The position numbers and the translations under genes were made by a program. A stretch of DNA of 64,000 nt, from contig JASAOO010003559.1 in assembly GCA_030849075.1 (NCBI GenBank), forward strand, positions 1 to 64,000, read 5' to 3'. The notes beneath the pieces were generated by a model that searched no databases, was not told the DNA's origin, and worked only from the letters and a program-made list of their open reading frames with translations. Shown here piece by piece: positions 9,389 to 20,200 of the stretch. This DNA comes from Zelonia costaricensis (lineage: Eukaryota; Euglenozoa; Kinetoplastea; Trypanosomatida; Trypanosomatidae). The first letter of the stretch is position 1; the number at the start of each line of letters is the position of its first letter.

Positions 9389-11481
9389 CGAGGCAGGGAG
9401 CACGTGCGTGTGTGTGCGCTTGTCATAGACCCGGGGGTGAGCGCCCGCGATAAGCCACACCGCCAAAGCCTCACTCAAGCCACCCGCCGGCTTCGTTTCG
9501 CATTTGCGACGCACGGCCACTCCAAACCGACGACCCCGCTTCCCCTTCCTCCCTTCGTCAGCGCAGACAGCGCACATGCTGTCTCAATCTTTTTTTCTTG
9601 CTTTTGCATTTCAGTCGCGCTCGCACCCGCGTCCTGTGAGCGCATAGAGTTGTGCAGCGCCGTCCGTTTTCGTCTCAGCGGCCGCACGGGTGCCACCGCG
9701 TGTTTGCTCCGACTCCTCGCTGCCTGGCTGCCACGCAGGCGGCCGCCAAGGCACGCCGAGGCGCCTCCCGCTTCTCTTTCCCCCCTCCGCCTATAAGCTC
9801 TTCTTGCGCGCCATATTGTTTGCTTGTTTCCTTGTCGCATGCGCGCCGCGTCGCCGCCGACGCGAGCCGCTCCAGTTCGGCTCCTCATACGTGTCCACTA
9901 CCCCAGCCCAAATACATGCGGCACCGTCCCTCTGTGGTGCGCGATGCGCTCGTTCAGCCACTGTCTTGTCTCCGTGACCACTCAGCTTCCCCTCTTCCCC
10001 CCCCCCCCCCGCACTCACGTCCTGTTTTCCTTCTCCTTTGTGTTTCCCGCCCCGCGCGTCGCGCTCTCATCGATGTTATGTCTGCACGCTCCGGAGTTTG
10101 TACAGTACCCACGTCGTGCTCCACCGACCCACTCCCCTCCTCTCCTCTTTCTCCGTTCTTTCTCACCAACTCCACAACGCTCCCACGCGCTCGCGTGCCT
10201 GTCTTGGATAGCGGGGGTCCCGTTTCATCTTCCATGCGTGTGCGGGGCTGGTGGCGCGTGGACCGACGCTGGTGCTATGGTGTGTGGTGCAGTGGTCCAC
10301 GCAACGGACTGCGGCGCAGCCGGCAAAAGGAACTCCGCCTCCCTCAATGCCCCCCCCCCCACTCCACTCCCCCTCCCCCTCGCCAAGCTGTGTTTCCCTC
10401 CTCTCTATCTGTTTTCTGCTGTCTGGCGGCTCGCGTCTGTGGCCCATCGGCTCCCCCATTTAGCGGACGACTTCGTGCGCGTTTACTTGTCCAGGCATGG
10501 CTCGCCACCATTGTCTGTCCAGTTCTTCCGCCCCCCCCCCTCTTGATGTCGACCTCTTCGTCTCCCTCTGTCTCTTGCCTCTCCGCTACCTCGTGTGTGT
10601 CTGCGGGCGCGTTCCTCTTCTTGTTCTCTTTCCCTGACGGCGACCTGCGTGCCGAGCGCGTCGCATTTGGGAAGACGTCGTGATGAGTCAGCCAACCGGC
10701 AACGGCGCTCACTCTGTCGACACTCACAGGCCACTTTTTCTTTCGTTTCCGCCACGAACCGCTTTCGAAACGACACGAAAACAAAAGCAAAGCAAAAGTG
10801 GACGGCAAACGCGCAGTAGCCGCCGCTCCGCACGTCGCGTAAAGGAAAAAAAAAGAAGCAAACGCCCAGCGCCCTGAACGCCCCTCGGTCCCCCAACAGC
10901 ACCGCTCCCATCGCATCTACGACGCTCTCACTTCGGGTGCTCGCCTTGGCGGGAGTCGACGTGCACGAAAACGGCGCCGCACCGTCGTCAGGGGAGGCCC
11001 GCCGTCCCTCCACTTCCCACTCTCACTTGTGCTGAGCGTTTTTCACCTCCCCGTCACAACATCCGCCTTTGCGGTTTCTTGTTCGCACCGGGTCTCGCAC
11101 GCACGTGTTCGTCGACGCTACTGCACGTGTGCCCGCCACCTTCTACGACAACGAACTCACGCACGCAAGTTCTTCACACCACTCAACGTCCCAGGGGTGC
11201 AGAGCTGATAGACGCACACACCGGCTGCACTTTAGACGGGACTGCTGGCCAACTACACACACATACACACATACACCTGCATAAAGAGCAGTAGACCCAA
11301 CACGGTGTTCTGTAGGCACACGAAGCGTTTTGCCTTTTGTACCTTGGCACACCCACCCCCGTTGTCGGGTTGGGGGTCATCGCGGCTTCCCTCGAGGCAC
11401 TTTCACCCTTGCACTGGGCAGCGGCTTCCCTTTGCGTGCGTGCCGTGCTGCGCAGCCAGTTTCCCACTGCGCTCGCTTTCC
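9389..11481 (+). other. Intergenic region, ARL3-like to 1,501-residue coiled-coil gene
   Basis: No credible gene. It is long and pyrimidine-rich with C runs near 9999-10009 and 10352, A-rich patches near 10770-10800 and 10845-10856, and a short CA run near 11257-11272. The forward open frame 9652-10683 is translated pyrimidine tract (Ser/Pro/Leu-rich), not a gene. Confidence 0.6.
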
Positions 11482-14400
11482 ATGGCGACACAGCAGCACG
11501 CGCGCCACTCCGCCGAGCAGGACGGCGAGGACGAGGTGTACGTCCGCTCCCCCCTCACCGCAGCGGAAGAGGCCTTGCAGCTCCTGCCCGGCAGCCGCTT
11601 CCTCAACACGCGCGAGTTCAAGCGCGTCTACCTCGGCCTCGATGCAGCGGCAAGCAGCAGCCGCGGCGCAGAGCAGACCCACGCGTCACCTGCGGCGGCC
11701 CTCTCAGGCACGCGGCTCGCTCAGTCACACAACCCAACGTACGCGCCGCGCCGGCCTCTCGCCAGTGCGGCATCCGCGCCGCTCCGTCGCGGCCGCGGCC
11801 GTGGAGTGACGCGGCGGCTGCGACAGCTTTACGGCGGCACGGAGGCTGCGCTGCGCGCGCCATCCACGCCGCCACCATCGCCGGCCGTGAGCGCTGGCGG
11901 CGCGGGGGTATGGAGGCTCGACCCCAGTCCGTCTGCCGCACTGGACATGCCAGGAGTGGCTGCCGGCGCCCTTCGCGACGCCCACCCGCACCTGCCACAT
12001 CAGGTGCGCACACGCGTCCGCTCCGCTCGTGCCGCCGCGGCCCCGTCGCCGGCAGCGCAGGCACCGTCCAGCAGCGGCGCCTTCTGCACTGAGGACGCCT
12101 GGCTGGCCCTTCGGCGGGAGCTGGAGGACAAGAAGCGCGAGGCACACACTCTGCAGCAGCAGCTGCGACGTGCCCACGTCGTCATACGCACCTTGCACTG
12201 TGTCCCAGAGGACGCAGTGGCTGATCCTGAAGACGTCGGCGCGGCTGCGGCAGCCGCGCCACCCCCCGCAGCTCCCGCGGCAGCAGCGCCTGCGGAGCCG
12301 GCAGCGGGCGAGTCTGCCGAGGCGAAACCGGCGGAGCCGCCGCGGCCGCGCGAGTACTGGCAGCGCCGTGCGTACTTCCTGGGGCGGCAAAACGAGGAGC
12401 TTCAAGCGGAGGTGGAGCAGCTCCGGGGCGACACGCGGACCAGCAAGGTGCACGCGCTGCTGCACGAGCTCGAGGTGGTGCGTGCCGAGCTCGTCCGCTT
12501 CCGCCGGCACGGCAGCGGGGCCACAGCTTCACGGTGGCTGGAGGTGACGCCGGTCCCACACGAGGCCGCAAGTGAAGCTGCCGACGGCGACGCGCCGACC
12601 ACCGGCGAGGAGGGGGTGGCCCTGGCTGGGTCTGTGCGGCCGCGGCTGCTGTCGGGGCGCAGCGCGGTGCCCTTCTCGCTTGCCACCGCCGTGGACGAGG
12701 CGTTTTTGCGTCAAAAGGATGAGGCGATACGCGACTTGCAGGAGCGGCTGCGGTTGCTCAGCCAGCAGTACCAGAGGGCTGACGCGGAGCGCATTGCGGT
12801 GACACGGCAGCTCGAGGACACGACGCACCGCCACACCACCCTGCAGGCGGAGTGGAAGGCGCTGTCCCGCCTGCCACAGGAACTGGCCCGCACGCAGCAG
12901 CAGCTCGCCGTGGCGCAGGCTCGCCTGGTCGACTCGGACCGGGCCGTGGAGGCGTTTCGCCAACTCTTCGATACGCTCGAGTCGCCTACCACGCTGCGCG
13001 CCGTCGTGGAAGAGCGCGACCACCTCGTCGAGCTGCTGCGCCAACGCCAGCTGAGTGAAGCCGCTCTGCGCGATGACATGAAGGCGACCCAGGAGCAGGC
13101 GCTCCAGGCTGCGGCGAGGCGCTTCGAGGAGCAGCACGGCGAGGCCCTCGCCATGGCGCACGACCGCGAGGCGCAGCAGTGTGGCGTTGCGCAAGCTCTA
13201 CACACGAAGGTCGCGGCACTGGAGCGGCAGCTCGAGGCGCAGCGCGAGGCGTACGAGACGCAGCTGGCGGAGCTGGCGCAGGCGCACGAGGCGGAGTTGA
13301 CGGAGCGCCTGCTCGAGTCGGTGCGGCAGCCGCCGGTTGGCGTCGTGAACGTGGCCGCGTCCGTGTCTGCGCTGGCCAGCGCCGCGGTCTCACCACTACC
13401 AGGGTCGCCGGACGGTGGACCGCTGCGGCTGCAGCAGCCGACAGCGGCGCTGCTGCCGGGCCTGGCCGACTCGCCGCTCTCCATATCGCCCGCCAGCGGC
13501 TCGGCGTCGCGGCAGTCTCGCGGGACGGAGTCGGTGGCGTCCAGCGCGCGGCGAGTGTCCGACTCGGCATCGTTGTCGGTATCTTTCGTAGCAGCGGCAG
13601 CCTCGGCTCCGCGGCACGGCGACGACGAGGACGACGCCACCGCGGCTGCCGCGCCGGATGCCGTGTCGTCGACGCTGTCGTCTGTGACGGACAGCGAGGC
13701 GGACGCGGAGGAGGATGTGGCGGCCGCGTCACTCTCGTCGTCTGTGTCGGCGCCGGGCTCACGCAAGCCCAGCCGCGACGGCGCACCCGCCTCGCAGGGC
13801 GTCGACATCGCGGTGCGACAGGAGTGGGTAGCCGACAGCGGCGATGACGTCGACAGTGGCAGTGACAGCGACAGCGCCACAAGCTCGGGAAGCGACGCGT
13901 CGGGAACGGCGTCGACGCTGAGCTCCGCGGCCTCCTCCGCCATGAAAGGCGAGGCGAAGGGCGGTGCGGCGCTCGGCGGAAGTGCGGCTGTCGGGAGTCC
14001 CGTGGACGGCGACGGCGACGAGACGCCAGAGAAGGACAGCGGTCCCAGCACGAACTCCTCGCTCGCCTCCGTGGGCCACCCGTTCCCGATGCCCGCTGCT
14101 GCTGCCGCGGCGAGAGAGGCGGTCACGGCCGCCTCAAGCGCGCGTGCGGCTCCTGCCGTTGGCAAGGCGACGCCCCCTGCAACGCCGGCTGGCTCGCATC
14201 GATTCGTCATGGACCTGCCAGCCGCGCCGATCGCCGTCGCGCCGCCTACGTCAATTCTCATCAACCGCAGCCTTGTCTCGGCACCCATCTTCACGCGGCA
14301 CCTGCGCGCCGTCGTGCACTCACCCACGACAAGCACAGCACCCACCGCGTCGGCTACCGAGCTCACCCAAACGCAGCAGACCCTGACCAGCACGAGCGAC

Positions 14401-15987
14401 CCAAGGAGCGGCAGCGACGACCAGGGGGAGGGGAGCTACAGCGAAGGCTCGAGTGGCAGCCGGGAGTCGTCCTCCTCCTCCGGGGTCAGCGGAACTCTCA
14501 GCGGCGCCGGCGCGCTACCAGCAGCCGCAGCGGGCGATGGGGTCGTTGCGGTGGCGAAGCAGGGCAGCTCTGTCTACTCCGGCGACCGCGTGTCGGCAGA
14601 TTCCCCGATAACGCCGGCGTTGGGGTTGCCAAGGGTTGGTGTGGTGGCGCACTCGACACCGCCGTCGCCGCCACTGGGGCCGGCGCAGCCGTCCTCTGCC
14701 GCGGCCACCTCGCTGCAAAGCGGGGGGACGCCACCGTCGCTGAGCCAGCCGTCGTCACCGAGGCTGTCTCCGCCGCGGACCAGCGCCAAGTCGCCGCCTG
14801 CGCTGTCGTCGCGCGGCGTGCCGATCCCCTCGCCGCCGGCCGTCACCCCAGTCGTCGCCTCCAACCTGTACCCCCCACGCCCCAGCAGCTCCTTCCTGCT
14901 CTTTGGTGGCGCCAGCGAAGACGAGTTTGGGCGAGGTGGGGCCAACTCGCGGCCGACCACGGCCGATCAGAACACCAGCTTCGACCTCAGCCCGCACTTC
15001 TCCGGCAACGCCTCCTTTGACTTCGTCGGCCCGCTGGCGGAGCGCCACCGGCTGGAGGAGATGCAAAACGTCTCGGGCGCGTCGTCGCAGCAGCCCTCGC
15101 CCCGCTCCGTCGGCGCCGCCTCGGGGGTCTCCGCCTTTTCGAGCGGGGCCCCGCAGGGCCGCTCCGCCCCCCCGGGGTCGCAGGGGATGGGCACCGGCGC
15201 GTCGGGGCTGCGCAGGACGCCGTCGCCCCCGCTGGTGCTCGTCGCGGCGCACTCGGGCAGCGCCGTCCCTGTGCCTGCGGACGACGACGCGTCTGGCGGC
15301 AGCGCGAGTGCGAGCGCGTTGGAGGTGTCCGTGCCGGATGGCGACGACGACGACGACACCGCTTCCAGCATCTCGGCCGAGCGCGTGACGGCCGGGACGC
15401 GTGAGCGGCAGGAGGCGCCGCCCCGCCGTGGTCGGCTCGTCTACGCCGGCACGACGGCGAGCGGCGGTATCGCCTTCACCACCCCACGTGGCGAGCCCGT
15501 GACGGCGTCGCTGTCCCCGCTGCCACCGAGGCCGGCCACGACGACGGGCTCGTCGGGCGCGAGCAGCCTCAAGCGCAGTCCCATCCCCGCCAACTTCCCG
15601 CCAGACGACAACACACCCATGTCGCTCCCGCTCGACGCTTCTGCGGCGGGCAGCGTCGCCGAGCGGCCGATTCCCGCCGCTGTGGTTCCCCCACCTCCGC
15701 CGGCGACCTCAGTTCCCTCGCCGCCGCCACTGCCGCCGTCGTCCTCCTCTTCCGCAGTGCCGCCGCCGCCCGCCGCGGCCGTGCCCTCCCGACCGCCCCC
15801 GCCGCCGGCACTCGTCCCGTCCCCGCCCACCCCCGCAGCCCCGCTAGCTCCCCTTCCCCCGATGGTGGCAGTGCCCTCGCCACCGCCGCCGCAGACCTCT
15901 GCGCCGCCAGCCGCTCCACCGCTCCCAGCCGGTCTCGCGCCCCTCCCGCCGCGCGTCGAGGTGCCGCAGCCGCCCGCGGGGGAATAG
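11482..15987 (+). CDS. Large coiled-coil protein with Ser-rich middle and polyproline C terminus, function unknown
   Basis: 1,501 residues from the ATG at 11482; the frame is open to 11305 without an upstream ATG, so 11482 is the first Met. Residues about 20-55 are compositionally normal (EDEVYVRSPL, then LNTREFKRVYLGLDA). Helical, heptad-like segments lie at about 206-235, 290-340 and 400-620, rich in Gln, Glu, Arg and Leu, and typical of a long coiled coil. Residues about 620-1,400 are Ser/Ala/Asp-rich low complexity with acidic clusters. The last 100 residues are repeated proline runs of up to five, separated by Ala, Ser and Val, like a formin FH1 segment or a ligand for profilin, SH3 or WW domains. 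No FH2 or other catalytic domain is visible. It could be a cytoskeletal or flagellar scaffold, but that is inference only. Confidence 0.8.
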   Translation: MATQQHARHSAEQDGEDEVYVRSPLTAAEEALQLLPGSRFLNTREFKRVYLGLDAAASSSRGAEQTHASPAAALSGTRLAQSHNPTYAPRRPLASAASAPLRRGRGRGVTRRLRQLYGGTEAALRAPSTPPPSPAVSAGGAGVWRLDPSPSAALDMPGVAAGALRDAHPHLPHQVRTRVRSARAAAAPSPAAQAPSSSGAFCTEDAWLALRRELEDKKREAHTLQQQLRRAHVVIRTLHCVPEDAVADPEDVGAAAAAAPPPAAPAAAAPAEPAAGESAEAKPAEPPRPREYWQRRAYFLGRQNEELQAEVEQLRGDTRTSKVHALLHELEVVRAELVRFRRHGSGATASRWLEVTPVPHEAASEAADGDAPTTGEEGVALAGSVRPRLLSGRSAVPFSLATAVDEAFLRQKDEAIRDLQERLRLLSQQYQRADAERIAVTRQLEDTTHRHTTLQAEWKALSRLPQELARTQQQLAVAQARLVDSDRAVEAFRQLFDTLESPTTLRAVVEERDHLVELLRQRQLSEAALRDDMKATQEQALQAAARRFEEQHGEALAMAHDREAQQCGVAQALHTKVAALERQLEAQREAYETQLAELAQAHEAELTERLLESVRQPPVGVVNVAASVSALASAAVSPLPGSPDGGPLRLQQPTAALLPGLADSPLSISPASGSASRQSRGTESVASSARRVSDSASLSVSFVAAAASAPRHGDDEDDATAAAAPDAVSSTLSSVTDSEADAEEDVAAASLSSSVSAPGSRKPSRDGAPASQGVDIAVRQEWVADSGDDVDSGSDSDSATSSGSDASGTASTLSSAASSAMKGEAKGGAALGGSAAVGSPVDGDGDETPEKDSGPSTNSSLASVGHPFPMPAAAAAAREAVTAASSARAAPAVGKATPPATPAGSHRFVMDLPAAPIAVAPPTSILINRSLVSAPIFTRHLRAVVHSPTTSTAPTASATELTQTQQTLTSTSDPRSGSDDQGEGSYSEGSSGSRESSSSSGVSGTLSGAGALPAAAAGDGVVAVAKQGSSVYSGDRVSADSPITPALGLPRVGVVAHSTPPSPPLGPAQPSSAAATSLQSGGTPPSLSQPSSPRLSPPRTSAKSPPALSSRGVPIPSPPAVTPVVASNLYPPRPSSSFLLFGGASEDEFGRGGANSRPTTADQNTSFDLSPHFSGNASFDFVGPLAERHRLEEMQNVSGASSQQPSPRSVGAASGVSAFSSGAPQGRSAPPGSQGMGTGASGLRRTPSPPLVLVAAHSGSAVPVPADDDASGGSASASALEVSVPDGDDDDDTASSISAERVTAGTRERQEAPPRRGRLVYAGTTASGGIAFTTPRGEPVTASLSPLPPRPATTTGSSGASSLKRSPIPANFPPDDNTPMSLPLDASAAGSVAERPIPAAVVPPPPPATSVPSPPPLPPSSSSSAVPPPPAAAVPSRPPPPPALVPSPPTPAAPLAPLPPMVAVPSPPPPQTSAPPAAPPLPAGLAPLPPRVEVPQPPAGE

Positions 15988-17204
15988 CGGCTCCGAGGCG
16001 AAACACACGCATGCCGCTCGGCGGGCCGGCACCTCAAGCATCGCACGACGTCGGTGCAATAGATTGACCTGCTTGTGCCTGTGCGTCCTCACGTTGTTTC
16101 TTTTCCTGTGAAATAGACGACCATGGGATGGGAAAAAGCGGGTACGCCATTTGCCGCCACCGCGCTGGGCGTTAGACTCCGTGTTTGTGTGTGTGTGGGG
16201 GGAGGGCAACCTCCACGAGAGGACCTCCGTCGGGGGCCTACCCGACGCTTTTCGCATTCCCGGGCCGGCACCCCCTGGCGCGGTGCAGCTCACTCTCCCG
16301 GAGGCCTCATTTCCGTCCGCCCAGCTTCCATCTACATCGCCACGCACGTAGAAGGCTCTGCCCTCTTGCTGTAGGGTGGCTGCGCAGTGGGTGTCCCCCA
16401 CTCGCAGCAGGAGAGAACAACAAGAAACAAAAAAAATTGAAGACGTCGCGGCGTGGTTGGTTTTGCCCGTTTGCGTTGACACGCTGAGCTGAGTGAGCGC
16501 AGGAGATGCGCCGCTTCGCCTTTGACGGGCCGCCTCCAAAAAAGAGAGGGGGAAAAGGGTGTCTCAATTGCCACTGGTGCACGTCCGTCAGACTGGCAAC
16601 AAAGTAAGGCAACGCACACACAAACGTACGAACACACGTGGGCACGCAAGCCCTGCCACCGGTGGCCCTTCCCTCCGCTAGGCAACGCTACGTTCCCAGC
16701 CAGCCCTTCTGCCTGTACCCTACTCGCCTCCTCGATTCTTGCCCACTCCGCAACGCGCGCCGTCTCCCTTTTTCTTTCATACGCCGCACGCCGCAGCCGG
16801 GGTTCCCGCTCTCTCAACGTGGGGTGGGTAACGCAAGAGCAAGAAACGGGGTGCATCTCGACAGGGACGCGCTACACCCGTCTTGGCACATTCCCTACGC
16901 CCTCCCCCGCACTTCAACGCCGCCGACGCCCTCACCCCAGCCTGCGTCGCCGCTGCCAACTTGAAACAAATCGGTTGCAGTGAATGAGGGGTTCATCAGC
17001 CTCCGCGCTCCCCTCCTGTCGCCTTGTACCACTACTGCGGAGCTCCTAGCGTCGACAGCCGTCACGCAGCGGTCATCTCTCCTCTTTTTTTTTCCTCTAG
17101 TTTTTTTTTTATTTGAAAGGAGGGCTTCTTTCCGCTGCCTACTCTGCCCCATTTCTCACACCTCCCCCTCTCTCCCCGTGTCTTGACGAGCAGCGCGGTG
17201 TGCG
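15988..17204 (+). other. Intergenic region, coiled-coil gene to VPS54
   Basis: No gene seen. It has a GT-rich patch near 16183-16200, a short A run near 16428, and strong T tracts from 17085 that serve as splice signals for VPS54. Confidence 0.6.
17074..17119 (+). promoter_or_regulatory. Tandem candidate trans-splice acceptors for VPS54
   Basis: Two polypyrimidine/AG pairs in a row. A CT- and T-rich tract ends in AG at 17099-17100. Ten T follow at once (17101-17110), with AG at 17118-17119. Both are about 85-105 bases before the ATG. Confidence 0.6.
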
Positions 17205-20200
17205 ATGGCGTCACCAGCCGAGCGGCGCGTCGAGCTCACCTCCTCGACGCACCTTCTCTCCGCAGGGTCTGCCAGCCTCAACGCCACCGCACGCCGCGGT
17301 CACGACGCCGCTGCATGCATCTGCGCCCATCTCATCGTTCACCACGGGCTGAGCCGCGTGCGCGTCGCCCAGGCTGTGGGTCTGCCCTCGCTGGTGGTGG
17401 AGGAGTCGATCCGCAACGGTGTGTCGTCTGCCACCCTGCGAGCCCAGCTGCGCAACTGGCTCTTCGAGGCGTCCAGCGCTGCCTCACCGCAGAAGCTGCG
17501 CGTGCCCGACGCACTCTTCACCCAACTCCAAGAGGACTGCGCGGCAGATGAGCTTGCGCGCCAGCAGGAGCACGGCCAGGGCAACGGCGCGGCGGCCGCG
17601 TCGGTAGCGGACGACAGGTCGCCGTTCTCCGCGCTGGACCCCATCTCGCAGCACCACTTCCGGCAGCTGCAGCACTCGGTTGGGCAGAGCTTCATCTCCA
17701 TCTTGAACGACCCAGGCGAGCCGACCACCAACGTGGACTGGTCGACCTGGCTCGGTGGCAAGCTGTACGAGGCGTTCGACTTCAACGGACGGGTTGGCGG
17801 GCTGGAGGAGGTGCTGCGCGCCTACGCGGCGGGGCAGACCGGCCCGGAGTCCTCTGCCGCGCTCCTGGCCGAGTATCCGCCGTCGCAGGACTTCAGCGGG
17901 TACGTGCGGCTCATCTCCGAGGCGTACCAGGTGAACCGCCGCGAGGGCATCGTCAACGATGCGCGGGAGTGGCGAGAGGACGGCGCGCTCGACGGTGTGG
18001 GCAGCCGTGCCCACGTCGGCTCAGCCACGATGGTGGATGGCGGCCCGTGGCCCACCGGCGTGCCGCGCCACTTCTTCGCCGCCGCCTACAACGCGGCAGC
18101 CGAGCTGCAGACGCTGTCCGACGCCGTAGGGGAGTCCCTGCCGGCAGCCGCCACGTCCCCCCACTCGAGCTCGCCGCACCACCCCGCCACCGCGTCCAAG
18201 CCGGCAAGCAAGGCGCCGAGCAGCGACAGTCGCAGGGGCAGCAACACGAACAGTGGCGGTGCCGCCCATGGCGCCGCTGCTGCGCTCCCGACGCAGGTGG
18301 TGGACAACTCCACCTTTGCGGTGGACTACGAGTACCTCGAGAGCCGCAACAAGGAGCTCCGAGCGTGGGAGTCGGCGGTCGAGAAGTGCCTGCTGCAGCA
18401 CGTCAAGCACCGCAGCGAGGACTTCTTCGCAACCTCGCGCACCTTCGGCACCCTCAGCGGCGACGCTCGCGCTGTTCTGGCCGACGCCCGCGAGGCCCGC
18501 GAGGGTGGCATGCGCGCTGGCGAGCACTTCATCGCCGAGTATCTCCGGATCGGGCAGCTGTACCGGCGGCGGCAGAACTTTGTGCGACTGCAGGCGACCG
18601 CGACGACGGCGCAGCAGGTGCTGCAGCGCCTCCGCAACGTGGAGAACTGGGCCGCGCTGCCGGAGCGCGACTTGAGTGAGGTGCTGACCATCTCCTCCGC
18701 CCTCGTCGACCTCGAGACAGTGGTGCGCGGTGCCAAGGACGCGGAGCAGGGCATCGCCTGGGCGTCGCTGTCGCGGCTGCACTGCCTGGCCGAGGTCCCG
18801 GCGCGGGTGCGCGCCGCGCGGAAGGCGATGGAGCAGGTGGTACTCGGGGAGTACTGCCGCGTACTGCTTAGCGACTTGAGCGCCGGCGAGGCGGGCCAGC
18901 GCGTCGCCGCCGTATGCGAGAGCGTCACGCGCCTCGGCGTACTGAACGCGGCGAACCACCTCTACCTTGTAAAAGCGGTGGAGCTGCTGCAGGTGACAGC
19001 GCAGGAGTCGCTCGTGGGTCTCTTCATGAACGCCGGTGCCCTCGACGACGCAAAGGCGAACGAGCTACTTGCCGTAGCAGGCAACGCCGTCGCCCTCGCC
19101 CTGCCGGACGCCCGACAGCAGCTGTGCGGCTTCGCCAAGTACCTCCGCTTCCCGAGCTACCAGCAGGTGCTGCAGCAGTTCGTCGACGGTCTCGTCGACT
19201 TGGTGACGCAGGTCTCGCAGAACTGGGGCTTTTTCGTCACGGGCGGACTGCGTGTGGCACTCGCGATGTTCGACAACCGCCACACCATGATCGAGGCCGC
19301 CACGCGCGACTTGTTTGGCCGGCTGTGCGGCGAGGCCGAGTCCCTCATCGCGTCTCTGCTTGAGGCGTACGCGACCAGCGGCCCACAGCTCACCTCGATG
19401 GCCGAGGCGGCACAACTGGCCCGCGTCAGCGTGCAGTTTCCGCTGCGCATTACGAGCGACGTGGCGGGCCGCATCGTGTCGCTCTTGCGCGAGGAGGGTG
19501 CCGGCGACGCCGCCCCGGGCGCGCCGCCCTCCCCGCACGCCGTCGCGGCCGACGAGCCAGGGGGCTTTCGTGTTTACCGGCCCTCGCGTGTGATTGGCAC
19601 GACGCTGCAGCGAGTCGCAAAGCGCTGCTTTCGCAACCAGCACATCCTCAACAAGGAGCGGGTGGCGATGGTAACGGAGGGGGAGACGTGGGCGGCGAAG
19701 GAGGCTGTCGACGCCGCCATTCAGCAGCAGGTGGAGGACATGTGCACCGTGGCACCCGCCGCGCTGCGCGCCTTCCGGCTGCGCTCTCTGCAGGCCCTCG
19801 CCCCCTCCGGCGACGCCGCCGGCGACGGGCCGCACCACCGCTCTCACCACCGTTCCGTCAGCCGCAGCCTCGCCACCCACGACGCCGGCGTGGCGGACGA
19901 CGAGCTCCTCAGCGCGGGTGCGACAAAGCTGTACGTGCGGGTGCGCGACGGCAGCGTCGCCAGCGGTGATGGCGAGGCGGCGGAGGAGCAGGAGCAGGAG
20001 GGCCGCATCGTGCCCAACTCTCTGCTGGTGCTCGTCGACCTGCTGCACCGCTACCACGACTGCGTTGCCCTCTTCCCGTTTCTCGCCTTCGACGTCGCCT
20101 CGCGCATGAGCGAGTTGCTGGACGCTTACGAGGGGCAGGCCGCCGCCATGGTGCTCGGCGCGCGTGCCGTGGAGAAGGGCACGCTGTCCACCATCACGAC

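Noticed and set aside
9652..10683. 343-codon plus-strand open frame before the coiled-coil gene
   Set aside because: It crosses C and T homopolymers and has no conserved-looking segment; taken as untranslated sequence.
12711..14393. 560-codon minus-strand open frame
   Set aside because: It is antisense to the 1,501-residue gene and arises from GC-rich third positions. Its translation is Ser/Ala/Cys-rich without domains.
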